A stretch of 64,000 nucleotides of DNA from JAJAZB01 sp964244295 (GCA_964244295.1 CAXTIG010000030.1:22841-86840); one strand, 5' to 3'. Positions 8,667 to 18,308 are shown, numbered from the stretch's first letter. Numbers and translations are program-made. Notes: generated by a model not told the origin, from the sequence alone.

Positions 8667-11213
8667 ATGACGCGACTCCGCACCTTGATAACCTTGCTCC
8701 TGCTGGCCGGCACGGCCACTGCCCAATCCCCCACGACCCTCTGGTACCGTCAGCCCGCCAAAAACTGGAACGAAGCCCTGCCGCTGGGCAACGGACGGTT
8801 GGGCGCGATGGTGTTCGGGCGAACGGGTGAGGAATTGATTCAGTTGAACGAAACCACGCTCTGGTCGGGCGGGCCGGTGGCTCGCGATCCCAACCCCGGC
8901 GTAGCCCGCTACCTGCCCGAAATTCGGGCCGCCCTGGCCGCTGAGGAGTACGAGAAAGCCGCCAAGCTCACGCAAAAGCTTCAGGGACTTTACACGGAAG
9001 CCTACCAGCCGCTGGGCGATTTGTTGCTCCGCCAGGACCTGCCGGGCGAGGTCAGTGCGTACCGCCGCGAACTCGACATCGCCACCGCCACGACCACGAC
9101 CCGGTTTAGCGTGGGCGGCGTGACCTACACCCGCGAGTTGTTCGTGTCGGCCCCCGACCAAGTCATCGTGCTGCGCCTGAAGGCCAGCCGGAAGGGCGCA
9201 CTCACCGTTACGGCGGCGACCCGCAGCCCGCACCCGGCGGCGAAAGTCGCGTTGGGCCGCGATGACCTCCGCCTGACGGGCAAAGCCCCCGCTCACGCCG
9301 ATCCGAATTACGTGCGCTACAACGCCCAACCGGTGATTTATGGAGACTCGACGGGTTGCCGGGGAATGCGCTTCGCCCTGCGCGTGAAGGTGCAAACCAC
9401 CGACGGCACCGTAACCACCGACACGGCGGGCATTCGCATTCAAAACGCGACCGAGGCTACGCTGCTGCTCTCGGCGGCGACGAGTTTCAACGGTTTCGAC
9501 AAGTGCCCCGACCGCGAAGGGCGCGACGAAAAAAGCCTCGCGGCGGGTTTTTTGAAAAAAGCCGTTTCCAAAAAGTGGGAACCGTTGCGGCAGGCCCACC
9601 TGGCGGATTACCAGCGGTTTTTCAACCGCGTCCGCCTCACGCTCAACGGCAACGCCGCCCCTGATCTGTCCACCGATGAACGCCTGCAACGCTACGCCGA
9701 GGGAGCCGCCGACCCAGCGTTGGAAAGCCTGTATTTTCAGTTTGGGCGGTACCTGCTCATTTCCAGTTCGCGTCCGGGCCGCGACGGCGATCCCGGCACG
9801 CCCGCCAACTTGCAGGGCCTCTGGAACCCGATGGTGCGGCCCCCCTGGAGCAGCAACTACACGACCAACATCAACGTTGAGATGAACTACTGGCCCGCCG
9901 AACCAGCTAACCTTTCGGAATTGCACCGCCCGTTGCTCGACTGGATCGGTCGTGCCGCCGCCGTGACGGGTCGGGAAACCACCCGGAATTTTTACGGGAT
10001 GAACGGCTGGACGGTTCACCACAATTCCGATATCTGGGGAGCCTCCAACCCGGTTGGCGACCGGGGTAAGGGCAGTCCGTCCTGGGCCAACTGGGCGATG
10101 GGCGGCGCCTGGCTGAGTCAGCATTTGTGGGAACATCACCAGTTCACCGGCGACCGGACTTTTCTGCAAAAAACGGCGTATCCGCTGATGAAAGATGCCG
10201 CCCGGTTCTGCCTCGATTGGCTCACCGAAGATGCGCAGGGGCGGCTTATCACTTCGCCTTCCACCTCGCCGGAGAATGTGTTCATCACCGAAAAAGGCGT
10301 GAAACAGTCCGTTTCGGTGGCCACAACGATGGAGCTGGCGCTGATCTGGGATTTGTTCAGCAACACGATCGCCGCCGCCGAGCGCCTGAACCTGGACGCG
10401 GATTTTCGGAAAAACCTGCTCGCTAAACGCGACCGGCTTTTCCCGCTTCAAATCGGGAAGAAGGGCAATTTGCAGGAGTGGTACCGCGATTGGGAAGACG
10501 AAGATCCCCAGCACCGGCACGTTTCGCACCTGTACGCGCTGCACCCCGGCCGGGAAATTTCGCCGCTGACCACCCCCAAATTCGCCAACGCCGCCCGGCG
10601 CACACTCGAACTGCGCGGCGACGGCGGCACGGGCTGGAGCAAAGCCTGGAAAATCAATTTCTGGGCGCGCCTCCACGACGGCAACCACGCCTACAAACTG
10701 CTGCGCGAACTGCTCAAGCTCACCGGCATGGAAGGCACCGACTACGCCAACGGCGGCGGCACGTACCCCAACCTGCTCGACGCCCACCCGCCTTTCCAGA
10801 TCGACGGCAATTTCGGGGCCGTGGCGGGCATGGGCGAAATGCTACTCCAAAGCCACGATGGGGTGCTGCACGTCTTTCCCGCCCGCCCCGATGCCTGGGC
10901 CGAGGGCAGCGTAACGGGCCTGAAAGCGCGGGGTGGCTTTGAACTGGATCTCACCTGGAAAGCCGGAAAATTGCAAATCCTAACGGTGCGCTCATCGCTG
11001 GGCGGCAACTGCCGTTTGCGGGTGTATTCGCCGATGAAGGCGCAGGGAGCCGCCCGGCTGACAGCGGCGAAGGGAATCAACCCCAACCCGTTTTACCAGT
11101 ACCCGCCCAGCCCGTACCAAACTATTTCGTCGGAAACACCTGCGAACGGTGCGCTGGTGTACGATTTGCCGACCCAGCCGGGTCAGACAGTCGAGTTGGT
11201 GGGGGAACCGTGA
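8667..11213 (+). CDS. GH95-type alpha-L-fucosidase/galactosidase
   Basis: An 848-residue exported protein (signal peptide ending ATAQ). The N-terminal LPLGNGRLGAMVFG and NETTLWSGGP are the signature of GH95. The inverting-site residues are recognisable: the N-I-N motif Asn401/Asn403, Glu536 in STSPEN and Asp713 in QIDGNFG, which correspond to the Asn pair, acid and base described for bifidobacterial AfcA. GH95 includes alpha-1,2-L-fucosidases and alpha-L-galactosidases. In this pectin-like locus fucose or L-galactose from rhamnogalacturonan II or xyloglucan is a plausible target, but that is inference. Confidence 0.92.
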   Translation: MTRLRTLITLLLLAGTATAQSPTTLWYRQPAKNWNEALPLGNGRLGAMVFGRTGEELIQLNETTLWSGGPVARDPNPGVARYLPEIRAALAAEEYEKAAKLTQKLQGLYTEAYQPLGDLLLRQDLPGEVSAYRRELDIATATTTTRFSVGGVTYTRELFVSAPDQVIVLRLKASRKGALTVTAATRSPHPAAKVALGRDDLRLTGKAPAHADPNYVRYNAQPVIYGDSTGCRGMRFALRVKVQTTDGTVTTDTAGIRIQNATEATLLLSAATSFNGFDKCPDREGRDEKSLAAGFLKKAVSKKWEPLRQAHLADYQRFFNRVRLTLNGNAAPDLSTDERLQRYAEGAADPALESLYFQFGRYLLISSSRPGRDGDPGTPANLQGLWNPMVRPPWSSNYTTNINVEMNYWPAEPANLSELHRPLLDWIGRAAAVTGRETTRNFYGMNGWTVHHNSDIWGASNPVGDRGKGSPSWANWAMGGAWLSQHLWEHHQFTGDRTFLQKTAYPLMKDAARFCLDWLTEDAQGRLITSPSTSPENVFITEKGVKQSVSVATTMELALIWDLFSNTIAAAERLNLDADFRKNLLAKRDRLFPLQIGKKGNLQEWYRDWEDEDPQHRHVSHLYALHPGREISPLTTPKFANAARRTLELRGDGGTGWSKAWKINFWARLHDGNHAYKLLRELLKLTGMEGTDYANGGGTYPNLLDAHPPFQIDGNFGAVAGMGEMLLQSHDGVLHVFPARPDAWAEGSVTGLKARGGFELDLTWKAGKLQILTVRSSLGGNCRLRVYSPMKAQGAARLTAAKGINPNPFYQYPPSPYQTISSETPANGALVYDLPTQPGQTVELVGEP

Positions 11214-11240
11214 TTTGACTTTGAGCGTGACAACACGGCG

Positions 11241-13379
11241 TCAGGGCATTGGACTCAGCCCTTCCCACCGAACCCGCCATGTTTCAGGGGGGAAACCCGG
11301 CGAGGGGGGACCGTCGTATCCGTCCCACCCGGCGCACATCAGCGCCACGGCGGCCAGCAGGCTCCCGTTGCCGGGCAAGTAAAGGCGCAGGTTTTCGCGT
11401 TGGTAATTGTGTCCGTTGCGCAAAAACGTGTTTTTCGTTACCGGCTTCAGCAGGGCATCGATGGCTTTTTCGGGTTTGCCCAGACGCGTAGCGGTCATCG
11501 CCACCAGCGGGTAGTCCCAACCCCAGGTTTGTTCCCAGTTCCAGGCAATGTCGATTTTGTCGAAGGTGCGGGCCATCGTGGGTACGTCGAGGTGGGCGCC
11601 GCCGGGCAGGAACCCGTACGCGCCCAGCACCGCCGGGTGGTCGGTCAGGTAGGGTAGGTGGGTGTATGAATCGGGCGCGCTTTCGGCGGCCAGGTAGAGG
11701 CCGTCGGCGATGGGTAAGGGGGAAAGTTGGGCCAGTACCGCGTCCCAGGCGGGTTGGCGGGGTAACCCCAGCCGCTCGCGCCAGCGTTGCGCGACGGTCA
11801 GGCCCCAGCGCCAGTACGCCAGTTCAAACGTGGGATTGAAGGTGGTTTCGGGCTTGAACCGCTCCTGCGCCGGAATCAGCGCGTTGCCCAGTACGTACCG
11901 CTTTGTTGCCGGATCGAACCAGGCGTAGGAGGCCATGAATTCCGCCGTTTCGAAAACAAGATTTTTGTACCGGGTGAGCGCGACTTTGCCGTGCTGCCGG
12001 TAACACAATTCGGCGAAGTAGAGAAAATGCGGCTGTTGCCAGATCAGAAACGGCCCGACGGTCGAGGGGCTTTCGTTGCCCGCCGGGTCGATCATTTTCT
12101 GCCAGCGAACGCCCCGGAAGCCCTGCCGCTTCGCCAGGTCGGCGGCTTTGCCGCGCACAATCCGGTACCAGCCGAGACTTTTCTCCAGCAACTCTGGCTT
12201 ATTCCAGAGCGCGAAATGAGCCGCGTGCCACCAGTGCATTTCGAGGTGGGGCTTACCGTACCAACTGTTGGTGGTCAGGCCGGTTTCCTGCGGAGGCATC
12301 GACCCGGCGCACTGAATTCGGGTCAGGTACTGCGAAAGCACCACGCGGCGCTCCAACTCCGTAGCCCGGCGGTCGGTGCTACCCGAAAAATCGACTACCC
12401 CACCCGATTGCCAGAAGCGTTGCCACGCGGCCCGATTGGCCGGTTGAGTTGTCGCCCAGGTCAGCGCCGGAGCAACGGCGGGACGGATCGAAAACCGGCA
12501 GGTGAATGCCAGCGTGTTACCCGGCCCGGTGGGGTGTAATTCAAACGTATGCGCTTCCCGGTTCTGTAGGGTGGCGGTTCCTTGCCAGTGCAGGTCGGCG
12601 AAATACCGGGTTGTATCGAGTTGACGGGTGAAAATCACCCGGTTTTTTGCCAGGGAATGAACCTGGGTGCGGTGTTTTCCGGGACTGTTCCAATCGCAGG
12701 ACGCCTCCCAGTTTCCCGACCCGTACGGAAACCGGAGCCGGATGGCAAGTTGGTCCTTCGTCAGCAAAGGCGAACGGATGTGTACGGCCACGGCGTCCTG
12801 CTGCGGGTGGCAAAGCGTGAGCACGTCCACGGGTTGGCCGTCCACCTCGAAATGACTGCTGATTTCGCCCGTCCAGGGGTTCAGCACCTGCCTGATTTTT
12901 TTAATTTCTGAAAAAGTCACGGTGGAGCCGTCCGCGTGGCGCAGGGCAAATCCAATCAGGCCGAGGTGCAGGCGATGGGGATTTTCGCGCAGCCAGTTCG
13001 AGGCCATTGCCTCGCGGGACTCACCCGAAAACGCGTAGGTGTACGGGATTTTCCGCCCCTGTGCGTCGTAGTCCCGGTACACTTCCTCCACGCGATAGCC
13101 TTGCGGATTTGGGAAACTATGCCAGCCCCACTGCGACTGGGTGCCGAGCGGGATGCCCCGTTCGTACCGTTCGGGAAAGGTTTGCAGGCCGGTAGCGTCC
13201 ACGGTGAAGGCAAATTCCCCATTGCCCACCGACACCGCGCTCAGGGAATCAAAATTGGTGTTGACAACCCGGTGGCGTAGCACCAGCGCCTGGCGGTCGA
13301 TTTTGGAAGACGCCGACACTTGCGCACGGACCGGAGTCAGTGCCCAAAGCAGCCCGTAGATGATTGGTAAAAACCGCAT
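11241..13379 (-). CDS. Secreted six-hairpin (alpha/alpha)6 glycosidase-like protein
   Basis: A 712-residue protein with a signal peptide (MRFLPIIYGLLWALTPVRAQ). The N-terminal beta-rich half (SVGNGEFAFTVDATGLQTFP) and the C-terminal barrel (SWYGKPHLEMHWWHAAHFAL, NWEQTWGWDYP) resemble GH65/GH95-clan six-hairpin enzymes of Bacteroidota that lack a characterised activity. It converges tail-to-tail on the GH95 gene with a 27-base gap, so it is transcribed separately from the plus-strand glycosidases. I would not assign a substrate; the family call is from overall resemblance rather than from a named catalytic pair. Confidence 0.65.
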   Translation of the reverse strand: MRFLPIIYGLLWALTPVRAQVSASSKIDRQALVLRHRVVNTNFDSLSAVSVGNGEFAFTVDATGLQTFPERYERGIPLGTQSQWGWHSFPNPQGYRVEEVYRDYDAQGRKIPYTYAFSGESREAMASNWLRENPHRLHLGLIGFALRHADGSTVTFSEIKKIRQVLNPWTGEISSHFEVDGQPVDVLTLCHPQQDAVAVHIRSPLLTKDQLAIRLRFPYGSGNWEASCDWNSPGKHRTQVHSLAKNRVIFTRQLDTTRYFADLHWQGTATLQNREAHTFELHPTGPGNTLAFTCRFSIRPAVAPALTWATTQPANRAAWQRFWQSGGVVDFSGSTDRRATELERRVVLSQYLTRIQCAGSMPPQETGLTTNSWYGKPHLEMHWWHAAHFALWNKPELLEKSLGWYRIVRGKAADLAKRQGFRGVRWQKMIDPAGNESPSTVGPFLIWQQPHFLYFAELCYRQHGKVALTRYKNLVFETAEFMASYAWFDPATKRYVLGNALIPAQERFKPETTFNPTFELAYWRWGLTVAQRWRERLGLPRQPAWDAVLAQLSPLPIADGLYLAAESAPDSYTHLPYLTDHPAVLGAYGFLPGGAHLDVPTMARTFDKIDIAWNWEQTWGWDYPLVAMTATRLGKPEKAIDALLKPVTKNTFLRNGHNYQRENLRLYLPGNGSLLAAVALMCAGWDGYDGPPSPGFPPETWRVRWEGLSPMP

Positions 13380-13410
13380 GGGTAGAGGGGCCGAAGGAAC
13401 AAAAAAAGCC

Positions 13411-14073
13411 CTAAAATTCCTGCAACTGATCGGACAGCCACACGTGCCGCCCGGCTTGCTGGCGGCGGGCGATGGCCAGCATGGCGTTGGCTACTTTGCC
13501 GCCCTGGATGCCCGCGTAGCGCCGCAGGCCCGGCAGCAGCAGCAGGGGAGTCAGCACCATCATGACGGCTTTCCCAATGCTTTCGCCGAGGCGGACTTCC
13601 CTGCGTTTGCCGAGCAGCATCGAAGGCCGGAAGGCGTGGAAAGCCTCGTAGTCCAAGCCGGCCACGGCGTCTTCGAGTTCGCCTTTCACGCGGCTATAAA
13701 ACACCCGCGAGCGCGGGTCGGCTCCGAGGGCGGTGACGAGCAGAAATTGCGTTGCGCCGCCCGCCAGCGCTTTTTTCGCCACGTCGAGCGGGTAGTCGAA
13801 ATCGACTTTTCGGAAGGATTCCTGCGAACCGGCCTGACGGATGGTGGTGCCCAGGCAGCAAAACACGTCGTCCACGCCCGCGCAGGCTTCGGCGGGCAGG
13901 TGGTCGAAATCCACCACGCGTTCGTCGAGTTGGGCGTGTTTGAGGTGCATGGGCTTGCGCACGAGGCTGCGCACGGTGGCGTAGCGTCCGTCGTGGAGGA
14001 GTTTAAACAGCAGGTAATTGCCCACCAGGCCCGTGGCCCCGACGAGGAGGGCGGTTTTTTTCGGTGAATTCAT
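13411..14073 (-). CDS. NAD(P)-binding Rossmann oxidoreductase (HTATIP2/atypical SDR-like)
   Basis: A 220-residue cytosolic protein. It opens with LLVGATGLVGNYLL (the TGxxGxxG dinucleotide loop of atypical short-chain dehydrogenases), then VFCCLGTT, FLLVTALGAD and a Y-x3-K (YSRVK) at about residue 126. The RPSMLLG stretch also fits the NAD-dependent epimerase/HTATIP2-like group. These proteins are usually annotated only as oxidoreductases. The gene ends the GC-rich block; immediately upstream (14074-14222) the DNA becomes AT-rich. Confidence 0.82.
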   Translation of the reverse strand: MNSPKKTALLVGATGLVGNYLLFKLLHDGRYATVRSLVRKPMHLKHAQLDERVVDFDHLPAEACAGVDDVFCCLGTTIRQAGSQESFRKVDFDYPLDVAKKALAGGATQFLLVTALGADPRSRVFYSRVKGELEDAVAGLDYEAFHAFRPSMLLGKRREVRLGESIGKAVMMVLTPLLLLPGLRRYAGIQGGKVANAMLAIARRQQAGRHVWLSDQLQEF

Positions 14074-14222
14074 TCTAAGTGGTTGTTTGTTCTAAACGAT
14101 TGTTTGTAAGCGAATTAAGAAGAATAAAAGGTATTCGTTAAATTTAATTTTCATAATATATCAAATTCGTTTGGAATGTGGATTCTATGGGGCATACCTT
14201 GCGTCCCTAAATCATCCGCCAA

Positions 14223-15314
14223 ATGAAAAAAATCTACTGCTTTCTTGCAGTTGTCTTGTATATTTCTACTCTGAAAGCTCAAGACGCATCAACCCTACTG
14301 AGTTCCCCATTGACTTTACAGGTTAAAAAAGGGGATTCGGTTTCTGCAAATTTTAAATTTCTCAGAACTACGTCTCGTTCGAAATCGATTCCTGGAATTG
14401 TTCCATTTATTACGACCAACTCAATTGCTGAACCTAAACTCTCTACTAGAGTTACGGAATCAGCCACGCACAAGAGACCTGTACTTTCTTTTGGTGCGAT
14501 TGTGATTCCTTCTATTTTTAAGAGAGATAGATCGAAGGTATCCTTCATTCTGATTCGTCAGTACAACACCAGCGGTATTCTTCGTTCAGAATCTTCACAC
14601 AAGTTATCTACAAGTGGGGAAGATTTTTCAATGTCGTTGACCCTAATTTCTGAAGACGGGTATCTTGTAATTTCTTCAAAGCAAAAGACCGTTTTTGGTA
14701 CGATTGATGCCAAAGTCAAGCTATTTAGAAAAATTGCATCCACTGTTCCTTTTCCTTCATTTGAAGATAAAACCATCGGCCCTCGCGTTCCCAGTAAGCC
14801 TCAACAGCCTAAGGTTCATAACGTATGTACCTACTATTACTGGCAAACTTTTATGAACGGTGAATTAATTGGCTCGGACCTGATTGGTATTTCCTGTGAG
14901 AGTGGGGTTGAAGGAGAGGGACGTTCGGGTGGCGGTGGTGGTGGCGGCGGATTTAGTCTGACTCAGGACGAAGTTACCTGTGTGTCTTGTAAAAGACGAG
15001 CTAAAGCAGCAAGAGATGCTGCACTAAGAAATAAGAAAATACTGGTTACGGCGGAACTATTAGGATGCCAAGGAGTAACAGCCGGTACCTTTGTTTCGAT
15101 AAACACGGCGGCGCTTCCTGCACAAGCCCTAAATGCAGTATTTCCTGGTATAACGGCAGCCGCAATAGAAGTTGTAGCTGCAGTAGGAGCGTTGACTGCT
15201 GACATTGGGTGTATGTCTTGGGCAGTACTGACGTTTGATGAACAACAAAAGGAGATTGAGGCTGAGTACGAAAACCGAATAATGGGTTGTGGAGATTGCC
15301 CGTTTACTCCTTAA
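14223..15314 (+). CDS. Secreted orphan protein with Gly8 linker and cysteine-rich C-terminus
   Basis: A 363-residue protein with a signal peptide (MKKIYCFLAVVLYISTLKAQ). I do not recognise it. The N-terminal 200 residues are Ser/Thr/Lys-rich beta-like sequence. Then come CTYYYW and ISCESG, a run of eight glycines (about residues 237-244), CVSC, and a Gly/Ala-rich hydrophobic segment (GCQGVTAG to AVGALTADIGC) that looks membrane-active, ending in a charged helix and CGDC. The mature part has eight cysteines. The gene sits in clearly AT-rich DNA unlike its neighbours, has its own terminator, and is followed by a two-TM mini-protein. A secreted toxin or adhesin is possible but unproven. Confidence 0.8.
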   Translation: MKKIYCFLAVVLYISTLKAQDASTLLSSPLTLQVKKGDSVSANFKFLRTTSRSKSIPGIVPFITTNSIAEPKLSTRVTESATHKRPVLSFGAIVIPSIFKRDRSKVSFILIRQYNTSGILRSESSHKLSTSGEDFSMSLTLISEDGYLVISSKQKTVFGTIDAKVKLFRKIASTVPFPSFEDKTIGPRVPSKPQQPKVHNVCTYYYWQTFMNGELIGSDLIGISCESGVEGEGRSGGGGGGGGFSLTQDEVTCVSCKRRAKAARDAALRNKKILVTAELLGCQGVTAGTFVSINTAALPAQALNAVFPGITAAAIEVVAAVGALTADIGCMSWAVLTFDEQQKEIEAEYENRIMGCGDCPFTP

Positions 15315-15318
15315 AACG

Positions 15319-15369
15319 AACAATGCCAATCTGTTATGTTAGACGGAAAAATAACGGATTGGCATTGTT
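15319..15369 (+). terminator. Intrinsic terminator after the AT-rich secreted orphan
   Basis: Arms AACAATGCCAATCTGTTAT (15319-15337) and ATAACGGATTGGCATTGTT (15351-15369) pair over 19 bases with one G-T wobble, followed by TGTTTT. It lies four bases after the stop codon. Confidence 0.8.
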
Positions 15370-15413
15370 TGTTTTATGAAGACCTATTTCTAAAGATTTA
15401 GACCAAAACTGTA

Positions 15414-15596
15414 ATGAATTCACTTATTGTTACTCTTATTTTATTCTTATTTGGTGCAATTGTGCATATTGGTTCGCTACTTGCTATAATTAAATATAGC
15501 AAAAATAAGCGGCTCGGTGCGTCTCTCTGGATAATATGTACGTCTTTGGAGGTTTTGACATTTATATATTGTGAAATAAAATATGATATTTTTTAA
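15414..15596 (+). CDS. Two-TM mini membrane protein, AT-rich
   Basis: A 60-residue protein with two predicted membrane helices (SLIVTLILFLFGAIVHIGSL and SLWIICTSLEVLTFIY) separated by a basic loop KYSKNKRLG. Codon use is as AT-rich as in the preceding secreted orphan and unlike the rest of the region. It is separated from that gene by a terminator, so it probably has its own promoter. Its function is unknown. Small two-TM proteins beside secreted peptides are often immunity factors, which is only a positional inference here. The 267 bases that follow (15597-15863) are strongly AT-rich and show no gene. Confidence 0.5.
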   Translation: MNSLIVTLILFLFGAIVHIGSLLAIIKYSKNKRLGASLWIICTSLEVLTFIYCEIKYDIF

Positions 15597-15863
15597 ATTA
15601 AACGACAGTCTATTATTTACATATAAAACTTGTTCATAATTAAATATTTATACTTTGTTGTATCAATATTTAAAGTTTTTTTATAAATGTTTTTGATTTA
15701 CTTTAGTTGTTTATAGATCCTTCGGTAACGTATTTGGAATTTTAGAACGACTGAATCTGAGCCGGATTGCTCAGAACGCAATTTTTAAGAGGCGTAATTT
15801 CCAATACATTATTGAAAAGTCTATCAACCTGAGTAATTTCAATATGAAATTTACAGCTTCAAG

Positions 15864-18308
15864 TTGAGATACATTGTTTTTATTCTTGCGGTAAGCCTCC
15901 TTACCTTTTCTGCTCGTAACGACGACCCCGCCCGCCGCATTACCGAACGCTTTGTTCGGTACCAGGCGGCGTTTCTACCCGAAAAAGTTTTCCTCCACCT
16001 CGACCGTCCTTACTACTCGGCAGGCGAAACGATTTGGTACAAAGCCTACCTGCTCGACGCGAGTACCCACGAAGCCGACTCAGTGAGTGGGGTGCTGTAC
16101 GTGGAACTCATCGACGCCAGCGCCCGGACGGTGTTGAAGCGGAGCCAACTCCGGGCTGAAGACGGCCACGCGGTCGGCCAGTTTGCCCTGCCCGACAGCC
16201 TCCCGGCGGGGCCGTACCAACTCCGGGCGTACACGAACTGGATGCAGAATTTTCCCGAAGAATTTCTCTTCACCCACCATTTCCGGGTGTTCGATGCCCG
16301 CCCCGTCGGAACCGCGTTGCCTGCCACGGGGCCGGTCGATCTCCAGTTTTTCCCCGAAGGGGGCCAACTCACCGCCGGGTTCGACTGCCGGGTGGCCTTC
16401 AAAGCCGTCGGGCCGGACGGGCGCGGGGTGGACGTAGCCGGGACGATCCTGGCCAACGACCGCGACACGCTGACGGCCTTTCGCAGCACCAACCTCGGCA
16501 TGGGGCAATTTACGATTCCCGTCGAGGCGGGCCAGACCTACACCGCCGTGCTGTTCAATGCCGACGGCACTGAGCGCCGCGTTCCCTTGCCCAGCGCACC
16601 GGCGGCGGGATTTGGCCTGGCGGTTCATGCGTTCGCGAAAGAGTCCATTCGCGTGTTCGTCCACAACGCCGCGCCGCAAACGGCCACCCCGCGCGAGCTG
16701 GTGCTGCTGGTGCAGCAGCGCGGCGTGGTGTGTTTCGTGGCCAAAGGCAACACGGGGGGGCGTAGTTTTTCGGTAAACGTACCCCGCAGCAAATTTCCTG
16801 ATGACGGCATTGCCCACCTGACGCTGTTCGACGCCGCCGGGAATCCGCTGGCCGAGCGGCTGGTGTTCATTCGCCAAAAACAAGAATTGCGCATCCAGGT
16901 GCAACCCGACAAACCCCGCTACAAACCCCGCGAAGCCGTGACCCTCGCCCTGACCGTGACCGACGCGGAGGGAAAACCCGCAACGGGCAACTTCTCGCTC
17001 GCCGCCACCGATGCCGGGCAGGTCGTGGCCGAACCGCAGGCGCAGACCCTCGTGTCGTACCTGCTGCTAAGTTCGGATTTGCAGGGGGCCGTGGAGCAAC
17101 CGAGGCGGTACTTCGACCCGGCCAATTCGGAAGCCGCTCTGCACCTCGATTTGTTGATGATGACCCAGGGCTGGCGGCGGTTTGTTTGGAAAGAAGTCCT
17201 CGCCGACAGTCTGCCCAAGCCGCATTCCCGTTTTTTGTTCGAGCAAAATCTTTCCGTAACCGGCACTGTGCGACGGCCTAATGGAAAGCCGTTTGAGAAA
17301 AAAGTAGGACTGACGTTCCTGGTCACGCCCAAAAATGCGTCCCCGTCCTTCGCCACCGGCGAGGCCGACACCGAAGGACGCTTCGGGTTTTACGACCTCG
17401 ATTTCAGCGATTCCACCACGGTGTTGGTGCAGGCCATTGCGGGCAAGGGCAACCGCGATGGGGTCATTCGCTTCGAGCCGTTTCTACAACCCCGCGTGAG
17501 CGGGATGCGGGTGCCCTTCAACCCGCTGCCGCTCAGTTCGCAGGCACTGGCCGAGTACCAGAAACGCAGCCAGGAGTGGCTGGCCATCGAGCGGCAGATG
17601 AAACTCAGCAACGCCACCCTGCTGAAAGGCGTAACGGTGAAAGCCAAAAAACCAGACCCCTTCGGAAGCCGCCGGATTTACGGGCAACCGACTACGTCGA
17701 TCAAACTCGACCAGAGCAACTCGACGGGGGCCTTGAGCATCCTCGACGTGATCCGGGGTCGGGTGGCGGGCGTGAGCGTGAGTGGGTCGTTTCCCAACTA
17801 TTCCGTTACGATCCGAGGGATTTCGAGCCTGTCGGGGAGTAGCACGCCGCTGTTTCTGCTCGACGGAATGCCTACCGATTTGCAGGGGATTCTGTCAATT
17901 CCCGTTACGGATGTAGAACGGATCGACGTGCTAAAAGGCCCCGAGGCGGCCATTTTTGGCTCCCAGGGGGGCAACGGGGCCATTGCCGTGCTGACCAAAC
18001 GGGGCAACCCCAGTTACGACTACAATCAGCAAAAAGCGCCGGGGGTGGAGCAAATCAAACTGCCCGGCTTCGCCCCCGTTCGCGAATTTTATGCCCCCCG
18101 GTACGACCAGCCCAAGCCTGAGTCCACCCGTCCCGACTTCCGCCCCACGCTCCACTGGGCACCGGCCCTTTCGACCGATGTCAACGGAAAAGCCAGCATT
18201 CGATTTTTTGCCTCCGATGCCGCCACGACCGTGCGCGTAAACGTGCAGGGGGCGGTTCCTGCCGGGAAAGCCGGTGCGGGAGAGGCGACGTTTCGGGTGG
18301 AGCCTTAA
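15864..18308 (+). CDS. Secreted MG2/TonB-plug domain protein
   Basis: An 814-residue protein that starts with a signal-like helix (RYIVFILAVSLLTFSA). Residues about 35-130 form an alpha-2-macroglobulin-type MG2 domain (KVFLHLDRPYYSAGETIWYK). Further beta domains follow, and about residues 610-720 are a TonB receptor plug fold (LDVIRGRVAGVSV, IRGISSLSG, ERIDVLKGPEAAIFGSQGG). The end (ALSTDVNGKASIRFFASD) resembles the closing domain of such proteins. There is no beta-barrel, so it is not itself a receptor. The only start in frame after the stop at 15834 is TTG at 15864; an ATG at 15844 is out of frame. It is typical of Cytophagales, with unknown exact role. Confidence 0.82.
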   Translation: MRYIVFILAVSLLTFSARNDDPARRITERFVRYQAAFLPEKVFLHLDRPYYSAGETIWYKAYLLDASTHEADSVSGVLYVELIDASARTVLKRSQLRAEDGHAVGQFALPDSLPAGPYQLRAYTNWMQNFPEEFLFTHHFRVFDARPVGTALPATGPVDLQFFPEGGQLTAGFDCRVAFKAVGPDGRGVDVAGTILANDRDTLTAFRSTNLGMGQFTIPVEAGQTYTAVLFNADGTERRVPLPSAPAAGFGLAVHAFAKESIRVFVHNAAPQTATPRELVLLVQQRGVVCFVAKGNTGGRSFSVNVPRSKFPDDGIAHLTLFDAAGNPLAERLVFIRQKQELRIQVQPDKPRYKPREAVTLALTVTDAEGKPATGNFSLAATDAGQVVAEPQAQTLVSYLLLSSDLQGAVEQPRRYFDPANSEAALHLDLLMMTQGWRRFVWKEVLADSLPKPHSRFLFEQNLSVTGTVRRPNGKPFEKKVGLTFLVTPKNASPSFATGEADTEGRFGFYDLDFSDSTTVLVQAIAGKGNRDGVIRFEPFLQPRVSGMRVPFNPLPLSSQALAEYQKRSQEWLAIERQMKLSNATLLKGVTVKAKKPDPFGSRRIYGQPTTSIKLDQSNSTGALSILDVIRGRVAGVSVSGSFPNYSVTIRGISSLSGSSTPLFLLDGMPTDLQGILSIPVTDVERIDVLKGPEAAIFGSQGGNGAIAVLTKRGNPSYDYNQQKAPGVEQIKLPGFAPVREFYAPRYDQPKPESTRPDFRPTLHWAPALSTDVNGKASIRFFASDAATTVRVNVQGAVPAGKAGAGEATFRVEP

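Noticed and set aside
8646..10787. A 713-residue open frame opposite the GH95 gene
   Set aside because: Same reason; the plus strand carries complete GH95 motifs and the opposite frame has no recognisable fold.
15864..18308. A full TonB-dependent receptor
   Set aside because: A plug fold is present but no C-terminal beta-barrel; the protein ends soon after the plug.
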